A stretch of DNA of 64,000 nt from Arachis hypogaea (GCF_003086295.3 NC_092051.1:73161772-73225771), one strand, 5' to 3'; shown: positions 22,166-34,434, numbered from the stretch's first letter. Numbers and translations are program-made. The notes: generated by a model not told the origin, from the sequence alone.

Positions 22166-23283
22166 CATTCACTTAACCCAATCCACGCGAAACCCTAGCC
22201 CCTCCCGCGTCAACATTTCCCCCCCTTCCGCTCTGCACTCCTCTCTTCTCCTCTGCAACAACCACCGCCGACCAGCCACCCTGCCACCGTCCCGCCTCGC
22301 CGTGCCCCTGCCACCGCACCGCCCTCGCCGAACCACCCCCTCCCTTCTCTTCTTCTCTTTCTCTTCTTCCCCTCCTACCCTTCTCCCTCCACTGCCCCCG
22401 CCCCATCACCGAGCCACCACCGCGCCGCCTCACCCAGACCCGCCGACCACCACGACCCCCACAACCCTCACCCGCCTCACCCCCTTCTTCTCTTCTCCCC
22501 TCCATAAGCCTCTTTCTTCCCCAACCACCAAACCGCCGCCCCGCCCCATCACCGAGCCACAGCCATGCCACCTCCTAGCGCCGCCGCGTTGCCACCACTA
22601 CCACACCACCACCATCTCTCTGAGTCCAATTTCTGTTCCTCTGCCCATCAGGTTCCGCAAAACACCAATTCCTTTCCCTATTAGTTAGTTAATTGCATAT
22701 TTTTTTTCAAATTTTATTCAAATTAGGATAGTTAGAGATGCATGATCGTAGTGGATTTTAGGTGGTTAGGTAGCTAGGATGTGGTTAGTGGATTTAGGTC
22801 TGATAATTGCACCGTTCTTGCTGCTTGTTTTATCTGTTTCACAATTTTTTAATTTGCTGTGATGATGATGTTGTTTATATGCTGATTCTTTACTGTTTAA
22901 TGTTGTTGTTACACTATTCAACTTGAATTGCATTCCTTGCTACAGATTGAGTTTGTTTATACCAAATTTATATGATTTGCTATTTGTTACTCTTTTCTAC
23001 ACCACTTTATTATCATATGAACTGTTTCTACCGCTGTTTCTTACCCGGGAACGTCCAATTTATAGAAGGAATGCTGCCCAATTTTTTGGATTGTGATTTT
23101 TATTCTCTAACTTTTAACATGAATACAGTCCAAAAATTTGCATATTTTTAACTCAATTCATGCTTATATTGCTCTTTTATTCCTCTTTTGCCCCTCTATG
23201 CTTATATTGTTCACATACTATTTGCTTACCAATTTTCTTGCTTTAGTTTCTTAAACTGTATCCTGGAACTTCTGCTTTTCAGG
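22166..23283 (+). other. C-rich block and putative intron ahead of the env-position ORF (B)
   Basis: 22190-22640 is C-rich (ccaccgcc, ccgccccatcaccgag twice). It is open in one frame as a Pro/Thr/His-rich chain and as a Gly/Arg-rich chain on the other strand; both look like composition artefacts. From 22690 it is A/T-rich and ends in a pyrimidine stretch and CAG|G (gcttttcagg) directly before ATG 23284, a good splice acceptor. A donor-like CAG|GTT lies near 22650. Confidence 0.55.
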
Positions 23284-24723
23284 ATGTCTGACCCCAAAAG
23301 CAAGGGAAAGGGCAAGGCAACCATAGGCAAAAGAAAGAGAGGAGAATCCTCTACCTCTATTTTGGATATCCTCCATGACGATTCCTGGCGGGAAAAGAAT
23401 TTTACCCCGTAGGAAAAGGCTGATCAGTTACTACCCGCCACAGACCCAGTCAAGTTTGCCAACAGATACTGTGAACTCAAGTATCCGGTCTTTCAATCTT
23501 CAAGGAACCTATACCTGGAAAAGACGCTCAAAATTCCAGAAGAACTACAACAATACACCTCAGAACAAATTAAATAGAGAAGCTGGTTCTTCTTGGAGAG
23601 GAACCTGACTGAGGTCAATGCATCCTATTTCAGAGAATTTTACTGCAATTACTTTAAAATGACCCTGGATGCAGTACAACTTTAAGGCAAGCAGATACTG
23701 GTTACTGAGGAAGCAATTAAAGATATCCTCCAGCTCCTACCTAAATCAGAGAAACCAGATGGTTACCAGCAGGCTGAGGAGGATATGAGATTTATGAGGT
23801 TTGATTGGGACGCAGTAAAGCGGACTATAGCTCTTGATCCTATTGTCCCATGGGTCATGGGCAAGTCCACAATGGCCCCAAAGGGAATTAAGCTTATCTA
23901 TCTGAGTGATGAGGCTCAGCTTTGGCAGCAGATTCTGAGTAACTACGTGATGCCGAGCACTCATGAGACTGAGGTGCCAGCTGCCATGATTACCCTCATT
24001 TGGTGTGTGATGGAAGCCAAGGACCTATATCTTCCCCGCTTCATCCGGTACTACATGTCCAGCTTCTACGTCCGAGGTACTTTGCCCCTTCCATATTTGA
24101 TTACTCAGATGGGCTGCCGAGCTGAGGTGACTTGGGAGATTGCTGATGAGAAGCCACCTACCGCCGAATGCAAGAAAATTATCCCACACAGTAGGAAGTT
24201 CTAGGCTTTGGGCTATAGACCTCCCTTTCTCACTGCCTCTGCTGAGGTAGCCACATCTTCTGCTACCCCTTCAGCATCTGCTGCATCAGCCACCACCACA
24301 GCACCTTCACCTGCTTCAGAACCCATCTACCACCTCGTGCACTGCCTATTTGACCGGTTGGATCAGATGGAGCGCCGCAACTAGCGTCGATATGAGAGGA
24401 CTGAGCATCGCAGCAAGCGACGCTATGAGCATTTAAAATTGATGATCCGATCGGGTTACCATGACATCCCCTCCGAGCCTGACACACCATCAGAGCCATC
24501 TGAGGAGGAAGCGGATGACCAAGAGGAGCAGGCACGAGCCGAGACTGAGCAGGCAGCATCCCAGCAGGCAGAGCTCCAGCATGAGGAGCCTCCACAAACA
24601 CAGCCATCAGACCCACACGCACCGATACAGGCAGAGCCTCAGGCACTATCATTACCCGAGCCCACAGAGACACCAGCAGCACATCCTTCCAGAGATTCCA
24701 CTTCTTCACACCCAAATGATTGA
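23284..24723 (+). pseudogene. Env-position ORF of element B, five in-frame stops
   Basis: A single frame of about 479 codons from ATG 23284 (MSDPKSKGKGKATIGKRKR, strongly basic) to TGA 24721-24723, with no frameshift but stops at 23410, 23575, 23683, 24202 and 24382. The middle (about codons 45-300) resembles the domain usually annotated in plants as putative plant transposon protein (the Transposase_32-type family): FANRYCE, FYCNYF, WVMGKS, LSDEAQLWQQILSNYVMPSTHET and PAAMITLIWCVMEAK. The C-terminus is rich in Glu, Gln, Pro and Ser. It lies between the main ORF and the 3' LTR, where Athila elements carry their so-called env ORF. I see no signal peptide or convincing membrane segment. Most stops could come from one C-to-T change in CAG or CAA. 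A splice acceptor precedes the ATG. Confidence 0.82.
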
Positions 24724-24744
24724 GCATCGGGGACGATGCTATTA

Positions 24745-24760
24745 TTTAAGTGTGGGGAGG
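24745..24760 (+). other. Internal polypurine-like tract after the env-position ORF (B)
   Basis: tttaagtgtggggagg, identical to the tract next to the 3' LTR (26585-26600), 21 nt after the ORF stop and 1.8 kb upstream of the LTR. Confidence 0.7.
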
Positions 24761-25114
24761 TCGCCATCTCCGGCGAACTTTATTTTTGGTGAACTACTTT
24801 AAGACTCTTTTATCCTATTTTGTTTATTTTTTGTATTTTTATTTTATTTTATTTTATCTTATCTGTCTTTCAGTACTTGTGCATTTTCTTTTGCTGTATT
24901 TCTGCTTATTTCTACTTTATTATATTTTGCACTTTGGTTTATATATATCTTAGACATTTAGTTTAATTTGCACTTTTAGCTTATTAGTTGTGATATAGAA
25001 AATATGGATTAATTAGTTCAGTTTACCCTCTTAGAATACGATAACTTGGTTTAATTGAAAATAAAAAGAGTAAACTAGAAACTTTAGCTTTTTAGAATCA
25101 CAACAATCCACACA

Positions 25115-25182
<68 letters not shown>

Positions 25183-26583
25183 CAATAAATGTTGGTAAAT
25201 TGACAACATTTTTCAAGGAAAATACTTATTTTTATAAGAGTCATTCAAAGATTCACATTGAGTTGAATGGAAACTCTTGATTTCTACTTGCATGATGTAC
25301 ATAACTGATATATATTTTTTGAGCCAAAGAACACACAACCCATGAGTTTTTGAGCTTAATTGTATGATTACATTTAACCATAAATTTCATTCCTGTGTGT
25401 TTTGCCATTCTTTGCTATGCTTGCAATCTTTACTTTGTTTCAGTCCATATGTCCAATATAGAATGTATTTACATACTTGCATATGATTGAGGCCATTATT
25501 TGAATTTTTGCTCACTTATCCCAAATAAGCCTACCTTTTACATCACCCTAGTTAGCCCCCTTGAGCCTTTTTATCCCCATTTATTCTGTTCTATAACCAC
25601 ATCACTAGCCTTAAGCGGAAAAAGAAACTAAAAATCCCAAGTTGAATCCTTGGTTAGCTTAAGATAGAGATTGTGTATCCACTAAGTGTGGGAAAATGTG
25701 GGAACATGGGTTAATAGGAAAAGATTAAATTAATAAAATAATCAGAAATTTGGGTGCATGCTCATGTGAAATCAAAATAACCAAAATACCATGTGCATTG
25801 ATATGTTGTGTTATATTTCAGATTTAAAAAAAATTATTACATTTTAAATTTTTTTTACAATTCCTATTAAATAAATAAGGGGACAAAATTACCCCATTAT
25901 TAAGTTTAATAGAAAAATCAATGCACATGGGATAAAATCAAAAATAAAATTGGTACATGAGTATGTGATAAGAAAGTGGGAAAATTATGGGAAGCTAGGC
26001 AAATTTTAAAAATTGTATAGAGTATGTATATGTTAGGTGAGATCTTAGACTAATTAAGGATTCAATTTATACCTCACTTAGCCTTATATATATACCCTCA
26101 TCTTTACCTTAGCCCCATTACAACCTTGAAAAAGACCTTATGATGTTTGCATGTATACATTATATATTTGTTGATTGGTTAGATGAAGAACAAAGTTTTA
26201 GAAAGCATGACTAGAAAAGAATAGAGTGATTAACCCCAAACACTGAGAGATTAGAGAGTAAACACAAATCCAATGAGGGTTCAATAGCTCAATTCCATAT
26301 ATCCATGTCTAATTATTAATTATCTTGCAAGTTTGTGAAATCTTTTAACTCAACTCAATTGTGAATGTGTTTTAATATGGTTTGGCCTTAGTTGTACATA
26401 TATGATTCCTTGAAAATATGAATCAATTTAACCACATGTAAACTTTATATATATAAATGGATAGTAGGTAGAAATTGCATGATTCATTTAGGTAGCTTGC
26501 ATGTAGAATAGATTGCATTGCATAAGATTCCACCATTCTACCTTCATTCTTTTCTCTTGGATTTAGCATGAGGACATGCTAAT
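24761..26583 (+). other. 3' untranslated region of element B
   Basis: A/T-rich, non-coding. Blocks are shared with A (3000-3427) and C (46352-47790), such as gagccaaagaacacacaacc, ggggacaaaattacccca, and attacaaccttgaaa...tgatgtttgca near 26120. No gene seen. Confidence 0.75.
25118..25181. repeat. (AT)n microsatellite, about 32 units
   Basis: Uninterrupted alternating AT/TA of about 64 bp within the 3' region of B, preceded by a short CA run. Confidence 0.95.
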
Positions 26584-26600
26584 GTTTAAGTGTGGGGAGG
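26584..26600 (+). other. Polypurine tract of element B
   Basis: gtttaagtgtggggagg one base before the 3' LTR start at 26602; the plus-strand priming site. Confidence 0.8.
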
Positions 26601-26601
26601 T

Positions 26602-28077
26602 TGATAAACCCTTATTTTATGATTCATCTTGTGCTTAATTGAGTGTTTTTATCAATTCTTCACCCACTTATTCATATGAATTGCATGGTTTTACTATTCC
26701 TTCCTTATTTTATGATATATGTGAAAACATATTTCCTATGCTTTAAAAATATTAATTTTAATTATCCTTTATTACCATTCTATGCCGTGATCTGTGTGTT
26801 AAGTATTTCCAGGCTTTATAGGGCAGGAATGGCTTAGAGGACAGAAAGAAAACATGAAAAAATGGAAAGAACGCACAAAATGGAGTTTTTGAAGAAATGG
26901 CAGCGACGCGCACACATGGACGACGCGGACGCGTGCCTCACTCAGAACACAGGCGACGCGCACGCGTGGACGACGCGAACGCGCACCAAGAAAAAAGTAC
27001 GAGCGACGCGTATGCGTGACTGACGCGTACGCGTGACATGGAAAAACTACAAATTATGCGAACGCGTGACGGACGCCACGTGCAGAAAATTGCATAAGTC
27101 ACCCCCAGTGATTTCTGGGCCCTTTTTGGCCCAAATCCAAGCCCAAAAACACAAAATAGAAGCCAGAGAACGGGGGAATCCAGACAACAATTCATACAAC
27201 ATTCATAATTCACAATTTTAGGTTTTAGATGTAGTTTTCTAGAGGGAGAGGGTCTCTCCTCTCTCTTAGGTTTTAGAATTAGGATTTCTTTTACTTTATG
27301 GTTATTACTCCATTTCAGGTTCAATGTTCCCAACTTTAATTTATGTTCTCTTCTACTTTTAGTTTCTCTAATGCTTTTACCTGTTAATTACTTATGTTCC
27401 CAAATTGGCTTATGAATCTTTCCATGTTAGATTTGAATATTCTATTTAATATAATTTGAGGTATTTCAGATTTATGATTATTTTATTCTATTTATGACGC
27501 TTTCAATTTAATTTAGATTTTTCTCCTTTTGGTTTTGGTTAAGTAATTGGTAACACTTGAGTTATCAAACTCAGCAGTTGATTGAAAATTGGAATTCTCG
27601 CTGATTGATTTGGATCGCTCTAAAGCTAGTCTTTCCACAGGAGTTGACTAGGACTTGAGGATCAAATTGATTGGTCCACTTGACTTTCCTTTATTTAGTA
27701 AGGGTTAACTAAGTGGGAGCAATAAACAATTCTCATCACACCTGATAAGGATGACTAGGATGGAATTTCCAGTTCTCATACCTTGCCAAGAGTCTTTATA
27801 ATTATTAATTTATTTTTCCTGCCATTTAAATTACTTGTTCTCTATTTCAAAAACCCAAAAACATGCCTTATTCCATAATCAATAATAATTCACACCTCCC
27901 TGCAATTCCTTGAGAAAACGACCCGAGGTTTAAATACTTCGGTTATAAATTTTATTGGATTTTGTTACTTGTGACAAACAAATTTTTGTACGAAAGGATT
28001 CTCTGTTGGTTTAGAAACTATACTTACAACGCGATTATTTTTATAAAAATTCTTTACTGGCAGGAATCCAATCGTCA
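26602..28077 (+). repeat. 3' LTR of element B
   Basis: 1476 bp, TGATAAACCC...CCAATCGTCA, near-identical and collinear with 3428-4920. The conserved block at 26776-26791 has one change (CATTCTATG). CG array at about 26905-27075. The right-hand target duplication GGTAC follows. Confidence 0.94.
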
Positions 28078-28082
28078 GGTAC

Positions 28083-28466
28083 ATTAAACATTTGTTGATT
28101 GGTTAGGTGAAGAACAAAGTTTAGAACGCATGACTAGGGAAGACTATAGTGAATTACCCCATACACTTGAGTGATTAGAGTGCATATACGCCATCAGTGA
28201 GAGTTCAATGCTTAATTCTATGTTCCCTGCTTTCATGAGCTGTCTTCTTACAAGTTTACTGGTCTTTATTGTATGATTTGAATTAGTGGAATTTGATTTA
28301 TGTTTATCTTGAAGAAATTATTTACTTTTAACCAAATAGGCAGAATCATCTTAGCATATAGTTGCATTCATAGGTTACATTGCATAAGTCTTTCTTTTCC
28401 CAACTCATTTATTTTATCTCCTTAAGATAAACATGAGGACATGCTAATGTTTAAGTATGGGGAGGT
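28083..28466 (+). other. 3' untranslated region and polypurine tract of A, right of B
   Basis: Continues the sequence interrupted at 3427 and matches C at 47415-47806. It ends gctaatgtttaagtatggggagg, the polypurine tract (about 28450-28465) of A. Non-coding. Confidence 0.8.
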
Positions 28467-29999
28467 TGATAAACCACTATTTTATGGTTTATCTTATGCT
28501 CAATTGAGTGATTTCATCAAGTCTTTGCCCACTTATTCATATGATTTGCATGATTTTGCAATTCCTTCCCAGTTTTGTTCTATGTTTGAAAACTTGCTTT
28601 CTAGAAGTCTTTAATTTGTATATTTTCATTCTCCTTTATACCATTCGATGCCGTGATCCGTGTGTTAAGTGTTTCAGGATTTATAGTGCAGGAATGGCTT
28701 AGAGAATGGAGAGGAAGCTTGCAAAAATGGAAGGAACACAAGAAACTAAGGAGATAATCAGCGAGCATCAACGCGCACGCATGGCTCAGGCGAGCGCGCG
28801 ATATGAAGAAATTTGCAGCGACGCGTGCGCGTGCCTGACACGTACGCGTGGATTGGAGTTTGCACACAGACACGTGCGCCTAGATGACGCGTACGCATGA
28901 CAAGCCAAGGATGACCAGCGACGCGCACGCGTGACTGACGCGTACGCGTGACTGACGCGTACGCGTGACATGCGCAATCTGCAGAATTAATAGAAAATGC
29001 TTGGGGCAATTTCGGGCCGGGTTTTGACCCAGTTTTTGGCCCAGAAACATAGACTAAAGCCAGGGAACATGCAGAGACTCAACACACATTCTCATTAGCA
29101 TAGTTTTCGTTTTTAGATCTGAATCTAGAGAGAAAAATTACTCTTCCTCTAGGTTTTCTTTTACATTCACATATTCTTAGTTTGATGCTTTTGCTTTGGA
29201 TATTGAAGAGTCACCACCTCCGTTGAAGATACTATTCTAGTTTGTTTTCTTATTCCTTTATTATTCCATATTCTTAATTCTTGTTTAGAGTTACAATTCG
29301 ATTATTTTCATAATTTATTAATGCAATGATTACTTTTACTTTTAATTAAATTGTAGTTATTGTTTATCATGTATCTTTCCTATTCCAAACTCCCAACAAC
29401 AAAGATGGTATCCATGTCAATGGAGTAGACCTCCAACTTGACATGGGGGTTGAGTAAGAGGAGACACTTGAGTTGGAATGCTCAAGTGACTAGTTAAATT
29501 GGAAGTTGTTGGCTAATACTGTATTTGCTAACGCTAGACCTTCCTAAGGGAGAGAACTAGGATTTACGAATAAGAGTTAGCTCAATCACTTGACTTTCCT
29601 TTATTTAGTAAGGGTTAACTAAGTGAAAACAACAACCTCTTTATACTACACTTGAGAGAATTCTAACAAGGATAGAACTTCCAATTAATCATTCCACCAG
29701 TCAAGGCTTTTATTTTGAATATTATAAATCTCTTTTAATTTTCACTGCTTTAATTTACAATTATTTATTTGCCCATTTCCTAAACTCAAGAATTACCCAG
29801 AAAACTCCTGATTAATAAGATAGTACCCTTTTGTCAACTCGTTGGGAGATGACCTGGGACTCATACTCCTAGTATTTTTATTCTAAACTTTTGTGACAAC
29901 CTTTCTAAATTGATGAGGCGGACTTTTGCTGATTAGGAGCCATACTCGCAATTTATTTCTATATTGATCTCGTAATTGGCTGAATTCTGCCACGCATCA
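28467..29999 (+). repeat. 3' LTR of element A
   Basis: 1533 bp, TGATAAACCACTATTT...CACGCATCA. It has the conserved block CATTCGATGCCGTGAT (28642-28657) and a CG array (28770-28980) with two adjacent ACGCGTACGCGT copies around 28937-28967. It is closest to the C LTR but clearly diverged. Confidence 0.9.
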
Positions 30000-30939
30000 G
30001 GGAGGATTCATCAATCTCAAAAGGATCATATGTTGATGCAGAATCATCATAGATAGGAGGACTTGTTGCTTGTACCACTTCTTCCAATTCTTCAATCACA
30101 TTGTGCCTTGGAGGTTGTGCACTATCCTCCTTAACATCACTTTCAAACTCTATGGAAGAAGGCTCTTCAACTTGAGATTCCTCATTGCATTCAACATCTC
30201 CTAAATCTCCAACCACTTCTTCCTCTTCTTCAACAATCTCGGCTTCTTCCTCTTGTTGCACTTCTTGCCTCAACTCCTCTTCTTCACCTTGAAGCTCCAA
30301 ATTCTCCTTCTCATTGTGCTCCTCAACTATTCCTCCACATTTAACAATAAGGGTGTCTTGGATAGTTGAGCACAATGATGCCAACTGGCTCATCACTTTG
30401 ATTAAGATAGCCACGACTTCCCCTTACTTTTGGCAACGAATTAGAAGTTCTTGTTATTCTTGCATTAGGGGTTGGAGAGATTCATCCAATGAAGGTGGTG
30501 GTGGAAGAGAGGGTTCATTGTTTGGAGGAAGAGTATCACAGTTTGAAGGTGGTTAACATTGGTAAAAGTCATGAGGTGGGGTATAAGGAAATGGTGGTTC
30601 TTGGGAGTAATTGTGTTGGAATGGTGGTGGCTCTAGGTATGGTTCATATGGTGGTTGGTATGATGGATACAGATTAGTGTCATATGGAGGTGAATGGTGG
30701 TATGGGGCTTGTGAGTATGATTGACAACAATATTGAGGGTTTCGTTCATAATTATGTACATTATGGGGTGGATTGTAGCCATGAGAGATCGGAGGAGGTT
30801 GTTGCCATGAAGGTTGACCATAAGCATGTGGCTCCTCCCTAATTTGATATCCATTCCCACAATATGGTTCCTCATTGAAGCTTTCATTCCCTACAATATA
30901 ATTGTAACCAAACTCATAGCCAGAGTGATGAGAATTCAT
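30000..30939 (-). pseudogene. ORF1 N-terminal part, unknown protein (element D)
   Basis: About 313 codons in one minus-strand frame from ATG at 30939 (MNSHHSGYEFGYN) to the A junction, with stop codons at 30555-30553 and two more between about 30450 and 30420. The first 130 residues are rich in Tyr, Pro, His and Gln (YEPPPQH-like repeats, PPYEPYLEPPPF); the last 130 are very acidic (EEEELRQEVQQEEEAEIVEE). It shares this layout, and phrases such as FEIDESS/FEIEESF and DVKEDSAQPP/DAKEDSTQPT, with B. The C-terminal remainder is at 1428-731. No catalytic motif is recognised. The acidic part may form a coiled coil or merely be disordered. Confidence 0.7.
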
Positions 30940-31083
30940 AGTGGAAAAGAGAAAATGAAAATAAAAAACTAATAAGAAACAAAGAAAACCAAATCCTACA
31001 ACTAGCAAAAACTAAGAAACAAACCAAAAATCAAGCTATTTACAATATATACAATAAACAATAGTAAGCACACATTGCAATTT

Positions 31084-31099
31084 CCCGGCAACGGCGCCG
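31084..31099 (-). other. PBS of element D (tRNA-Asp type, first base changed)
   Basis: Minus strand CGGCGCCGTTGCCGGG, 6 nt after the LTR end (tttca). Only the first base deviates from TGGCGCCGTTGCCGGG. Confidence 0.8.
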
Positions 31100-31105
31100 A
31101 AAACT

Positions 31106-32367
31106 TGAAAGAGCAAAACTGTCGGTTAGGAATTTTTTCTCGGTAAAAGAAAAATAACTTTGTTGCAAGTATAGCTCCAAACCGACAAGTAATTCTCAAT
31201 AAAGTTTAATTTTGGTTGTCACAAGTCCAACCCAATAAAAGTAACCTAGAGTATTAGTCCTGGGTCATCTTCTGATGGGAATTGCAGTGAGGTATGCATA
31301 TTATTGGTTATGGTATCCAAGGGGTGGGTTGGTCGATAAAAGGGCAAGCAAATAAATGACAAGAAAAGTAAAGCAAGCAACTAAAGAAAGCAAGTAATAA
31401 AGATAGACATTCATGGAAAGGATTGAGAATCTAGGCTTTCTATCCTAGTCACTAATCATATCATAATAATTATGAGGAATTTATCCTATTAAGTCATCCC
31501 CAACGAGAGAAGGTATAATGATATCTCCAACACTCGAAGAAAGTATAATAAGACTAGTTAATCTCAATCCAAAAGTCATAATCAACTTACTAATTGAATT
31601 AGCAAAAGATTAGCGTCAATGGAAACAATATTAACTAACAACTCTAGATCACCAACATAAGTTGGGTATTAATGACTCGGGATTACCTAATTTCCCTTTC
31701 CAAGCCAAGAATGCTAAAAAATCTACTCTAACATCCAACGAAGTATTTTGTCAAACACTTGAATGGCATAAAAGGGAAGCATCATAAAAGTGCAAGAATA
31801 ATAAATCTAAAATTACCCAATGCAATAAATTAACAATAACAACCAAGGAAAGCATATTAAACATGAAATACCTCAAAATTGCACTAAGAGAATGAAAATT
31901 AACAAGAGTGCATAAACATAAAAGTAACCAAAATGAGAAATTAACAAGAAGAAATAGGAAAATCAAGACAATAGAACAAGAAATTGTAAAGAAAACAAGA
32001 TGGAGATAAGAAATTAAACCTAGATCTAAGAGAAATTAACCTAATTCTAACCTAATTTTAGATAGAAGAGGGAGCTTCTCTCTCTAGAAAACTACCTAAA
32101 GCATGATTCTAAGCTAATCTAATTTCTCTCCCTTTGTCCAATCTTCAATTCTGTATGAAATAGCCTCAGAAATGAGGTTGATTTAGGCCTGAAAAGCTCA
32201 TAAATTTCCCCCAGTGTATTCACTTTAATGAGGTCATGTGCCCAACATCATGCGTGCGCATGGACGACACGTGCGCGTCGCTTGACGATTCTTAGGTCAT
32301 GCGTGCAGGTGGGTGATGCCTAGGCATCTTAGGCTAGTTTCACAAGCCTTTTTCATTAGTTTTTACT
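31106..32367 (-). repeat. Partial 5' LTR of element D
   Basis: Minus-strand LTR ending tttca at 31106. It contains a short CG motif cluster (catgcgtgcgcatggacgacacgtgcgcgtcg, 32250-32320) in the same relative position as in the B and C LTRs. The 5' portion with TGATAAACC and the conserved block is missing. Confidence 0.7.
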
Positions 32368-34428
32368 TGGTTTCATGCACTTACTTAGGCAATCAGTAAG
32401 CATTTGGATGTGAAATGTATGTATGTCTTGATTCAATCAAACATTGTTATTTATGAGCATTTTCATGAGATTAATGTAAAAATTACTTAATGCAATGAAT
32501 GATGCATTATCTTTTGATTATGGCAAAGCTTTGATGCAATTTGTTTGATTGATGATAGGTAAGAAGAAGCAAAGGAAGGGCAAAGAAGAAGCAGAGGCCA
32601 TAGCGTTAGTGGCCAAAGTAAGTGCACTAACGCTATGGCTAACGTTGCAAAGAAGGATGAGGCAACGTTGGTGGCCAAAGTTGGCTCACCAACGTTGCGC
32701 ATCAACGTTGGCTCAAGGAAGGGGAGGCAACGTTGGTGGCCCAAGATGGATCACCAATGTTGCCCATCAATGTTGGCACAAGGAAGGGGAAGCAACGTTG
32801 GTGGCCAAAGATAGCTCACCAACATTGCCTATCAACATTGCCAAGGAAGAGAGTGAGCAACGTTAGGGGCCTAAGTTGGCTCACTAACGTTACCCACTAA
32901 CGTTTCAAAGTTGACAAGCAACTTCGGTGGCCCAAAGTTAGCTCACCAACATTACTAGCAAAATATGGTGCCAACGTTAGTGTGCTAACGTTACCCAAAA
33001 CTAGCACACTAACGTCTTCGATAACTTTGGTGGCAACGTTAGTGGACTAACACCAGTGGCAACATTCCTAAAGGATTTTAAAGGCAACGTTAGCCACCGT
33101 TAGTGCACTAACGTTGGTCACTAACACAAGCACTAACTTTCATTCCAAATGGCACCCATGCAAGTATGGAACGTTAGTGAGCTAACGCCTGTGTCAACGT
33201 TAGAAAGGGCCACTCCTAACTTGCTTCAACTAAGGCCAAAGTCCACATCCAAATACTTGAAGATTGATCTGAAAAGTGTATAAATAGGATAGATTTTGAA
33301 ATTAGAAAAGAAGGCTGGGAAGCAGGGACCCTAATTGGGAAATCCTGAATCATTTTCTTTGTACTTTCTTTTACTTTCATGTACTTTTCTTTTCCTTTTG
33401 ATTTTGCTGAGCAATGATGAACTAAACCCCACATCATTAGGGGGAGGAGCTCTATTGTAATTCACATGATTGAATGACATTCTTCTTCTTCTCAATCCAC
33501 TTATTGTAGCTAAGAGATAACTTCTAAGCTTATTTTGATCTATTCACTCCGGAAGGGGGTTTAGATCCATTGAATCTCCATGAGAGCCTTGAAAGGGGAA
33601 TCTTGGAAATTAGATTGAAGCTCTATCTCTCACAACTCTCTTGAACAACACCATTCGGGAGGAATTGAGATCTTGAGAGTTTGTATGGCTTATGGATAAG
33701 AGAGATGTACTTAACCTCTTCCCATCACAATTAGATCAAGGAATTGGCAAATTGAGTGTGATTAGAAAAATTCGGTTGCCAAGGAATTGGGATCAATTAA
33801 GTACAATCCACCATAGTTCTACTTCATATGATTGAGAATGAAGTTGAGACCCATTGATTCATGATGGATTATGATATCTCCAATCCCTAATGAATCTTTC
33901 TCTTTGTTATTTTTCACTTTGATTTGGTTGAGTTTCCTTTAATTGCCTTGAATTTACTGCTTCCTTTAATTCCCAGCACCCAAAGCCCTTTTACATTTCA
34001 TGCCATTTACTTTCCATTGTCATTTACATTCTTGCCTTTATTTCCTTGTCATTTAAGCTTCAGCTTATTTAAGTTTCTTTCTCTTTAAGTTTCAGTTCTT
34101 TACATTTCCTGCCATTTAAGTTTCTGGCCTTTACCTTTCAGCATTTAAATTTCTAGTACTTGTGCTATTTAAGTTTCAGTCCTTTACTTTCCAGCATTTA
34201 AATTTCTAGTACTCTATATTTTGTTGTTCTACTTTCCTTGTGGATTTATATTCTGTTCATTACAATTCACCAAACTTTTCAATATTTGCTTGACTAGACA
34301 AGTCACCCAACTAAAATTGCTCAATCCATCAATCCCTATGGGATCGACCTCACTCTTGTGAGTTATTACTTGACGATTCGATACACTTTCCGAAGTGATT
34401 TGTTGCTGTGCGAATTCCCGTGTCATCA
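32368..34428 (+). repeat. 5' LTR of element E
   Basis: About 2.06 kb ending cgtgtcatca. TATA box TATAAATA at 33279-33286. Tandem gccatttaagtttc/tttac-type short repeats at 33990-34220. It aligns over most of its length with 52770-54682. Small ORFs here are unlikely to be genes. Confidence 0.8.
32597..33200 (+). repeat. Array of AACGTT hairpin repeats in the E LTR
   Basis: Repeated caacgttggtgg / ctcaccaacgttg words. Adjacent copies are inverted and form hairpins, e.g. GCAACGTTGGTG (32662-32673) with CACCAACGTTGC (32687-32698), a 12-bp perfect stem. Confidence 0.88.
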
Positions 34429-34434
34429 AGTTTT

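Larger units (their letters stand above)
3428..28077 (+). mobile_element. Element B: non-autonomous Athila-like LTR element with env-position ORF
   Basis: Two LTRs (3428-4920 and 26602-28077) start TGATA and end TCA, flanked by the exact 5-bp duplication GGTAC (3423-3427 and 28078-28082). Inside are a tRNA-Asp-type PBS, an unknown ORF1 (interrupted by S), a post-stop hairpin, a CG array, an env-position ORF and a polypurine tract. Without the nested 15 kb the element is about 9.6 kb. There is no gag-pol: ORF1 takes its place. B sits in the 3' untranslated region of A; joining the flanks restores continuity with the matching part of C (47405-47430). Confidence 0.92.
1429..29999 (+). mobile_element. 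Element A: 5'-truncated Athila-lineage element, split by B
   Basis: Contents in order: integrase C-terminus (1456-1989), post-stop hairpin, CG array, pyrimidine-rich tract, 3' untranslated region (to 3427), the inserted element B (3428-28077 plus one GGTAC copy), the rest of the 3' region (28083-28466) and a complete 3' LTR (28467-29999). Without B about 3.9 kb remains. Compared with C it lacks the 5' LTR, gag, protease, RT, most of integrase and the env-position ORF. It lies inside the ORF of minus-strand element D. Confidence 0.8.
30000..32367 (-). mobile_element. Element D, right part: LTR, PBS and ORF1 N-terminus
   Basis: On the minus strand: partial LTR (32367 to 31106), PBS (31099-31084), leader, ORF1 from ATG 30939, cut at 30000 by the LTR end of A. 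It continues on the far side of A at 1428. The 5' end of the LTR is lost where element E begins. Confidence 0.8.

Noticed and set aside
22032..22688. 218-codon Pro/Thr-rich ORF and its 132-codon Gly/Arg-rich antisense partner
   Set aside because: C-rich low-complexity DNA, no conserved counterpart in C or A, and the block lies in a probable intron/untranslated region.
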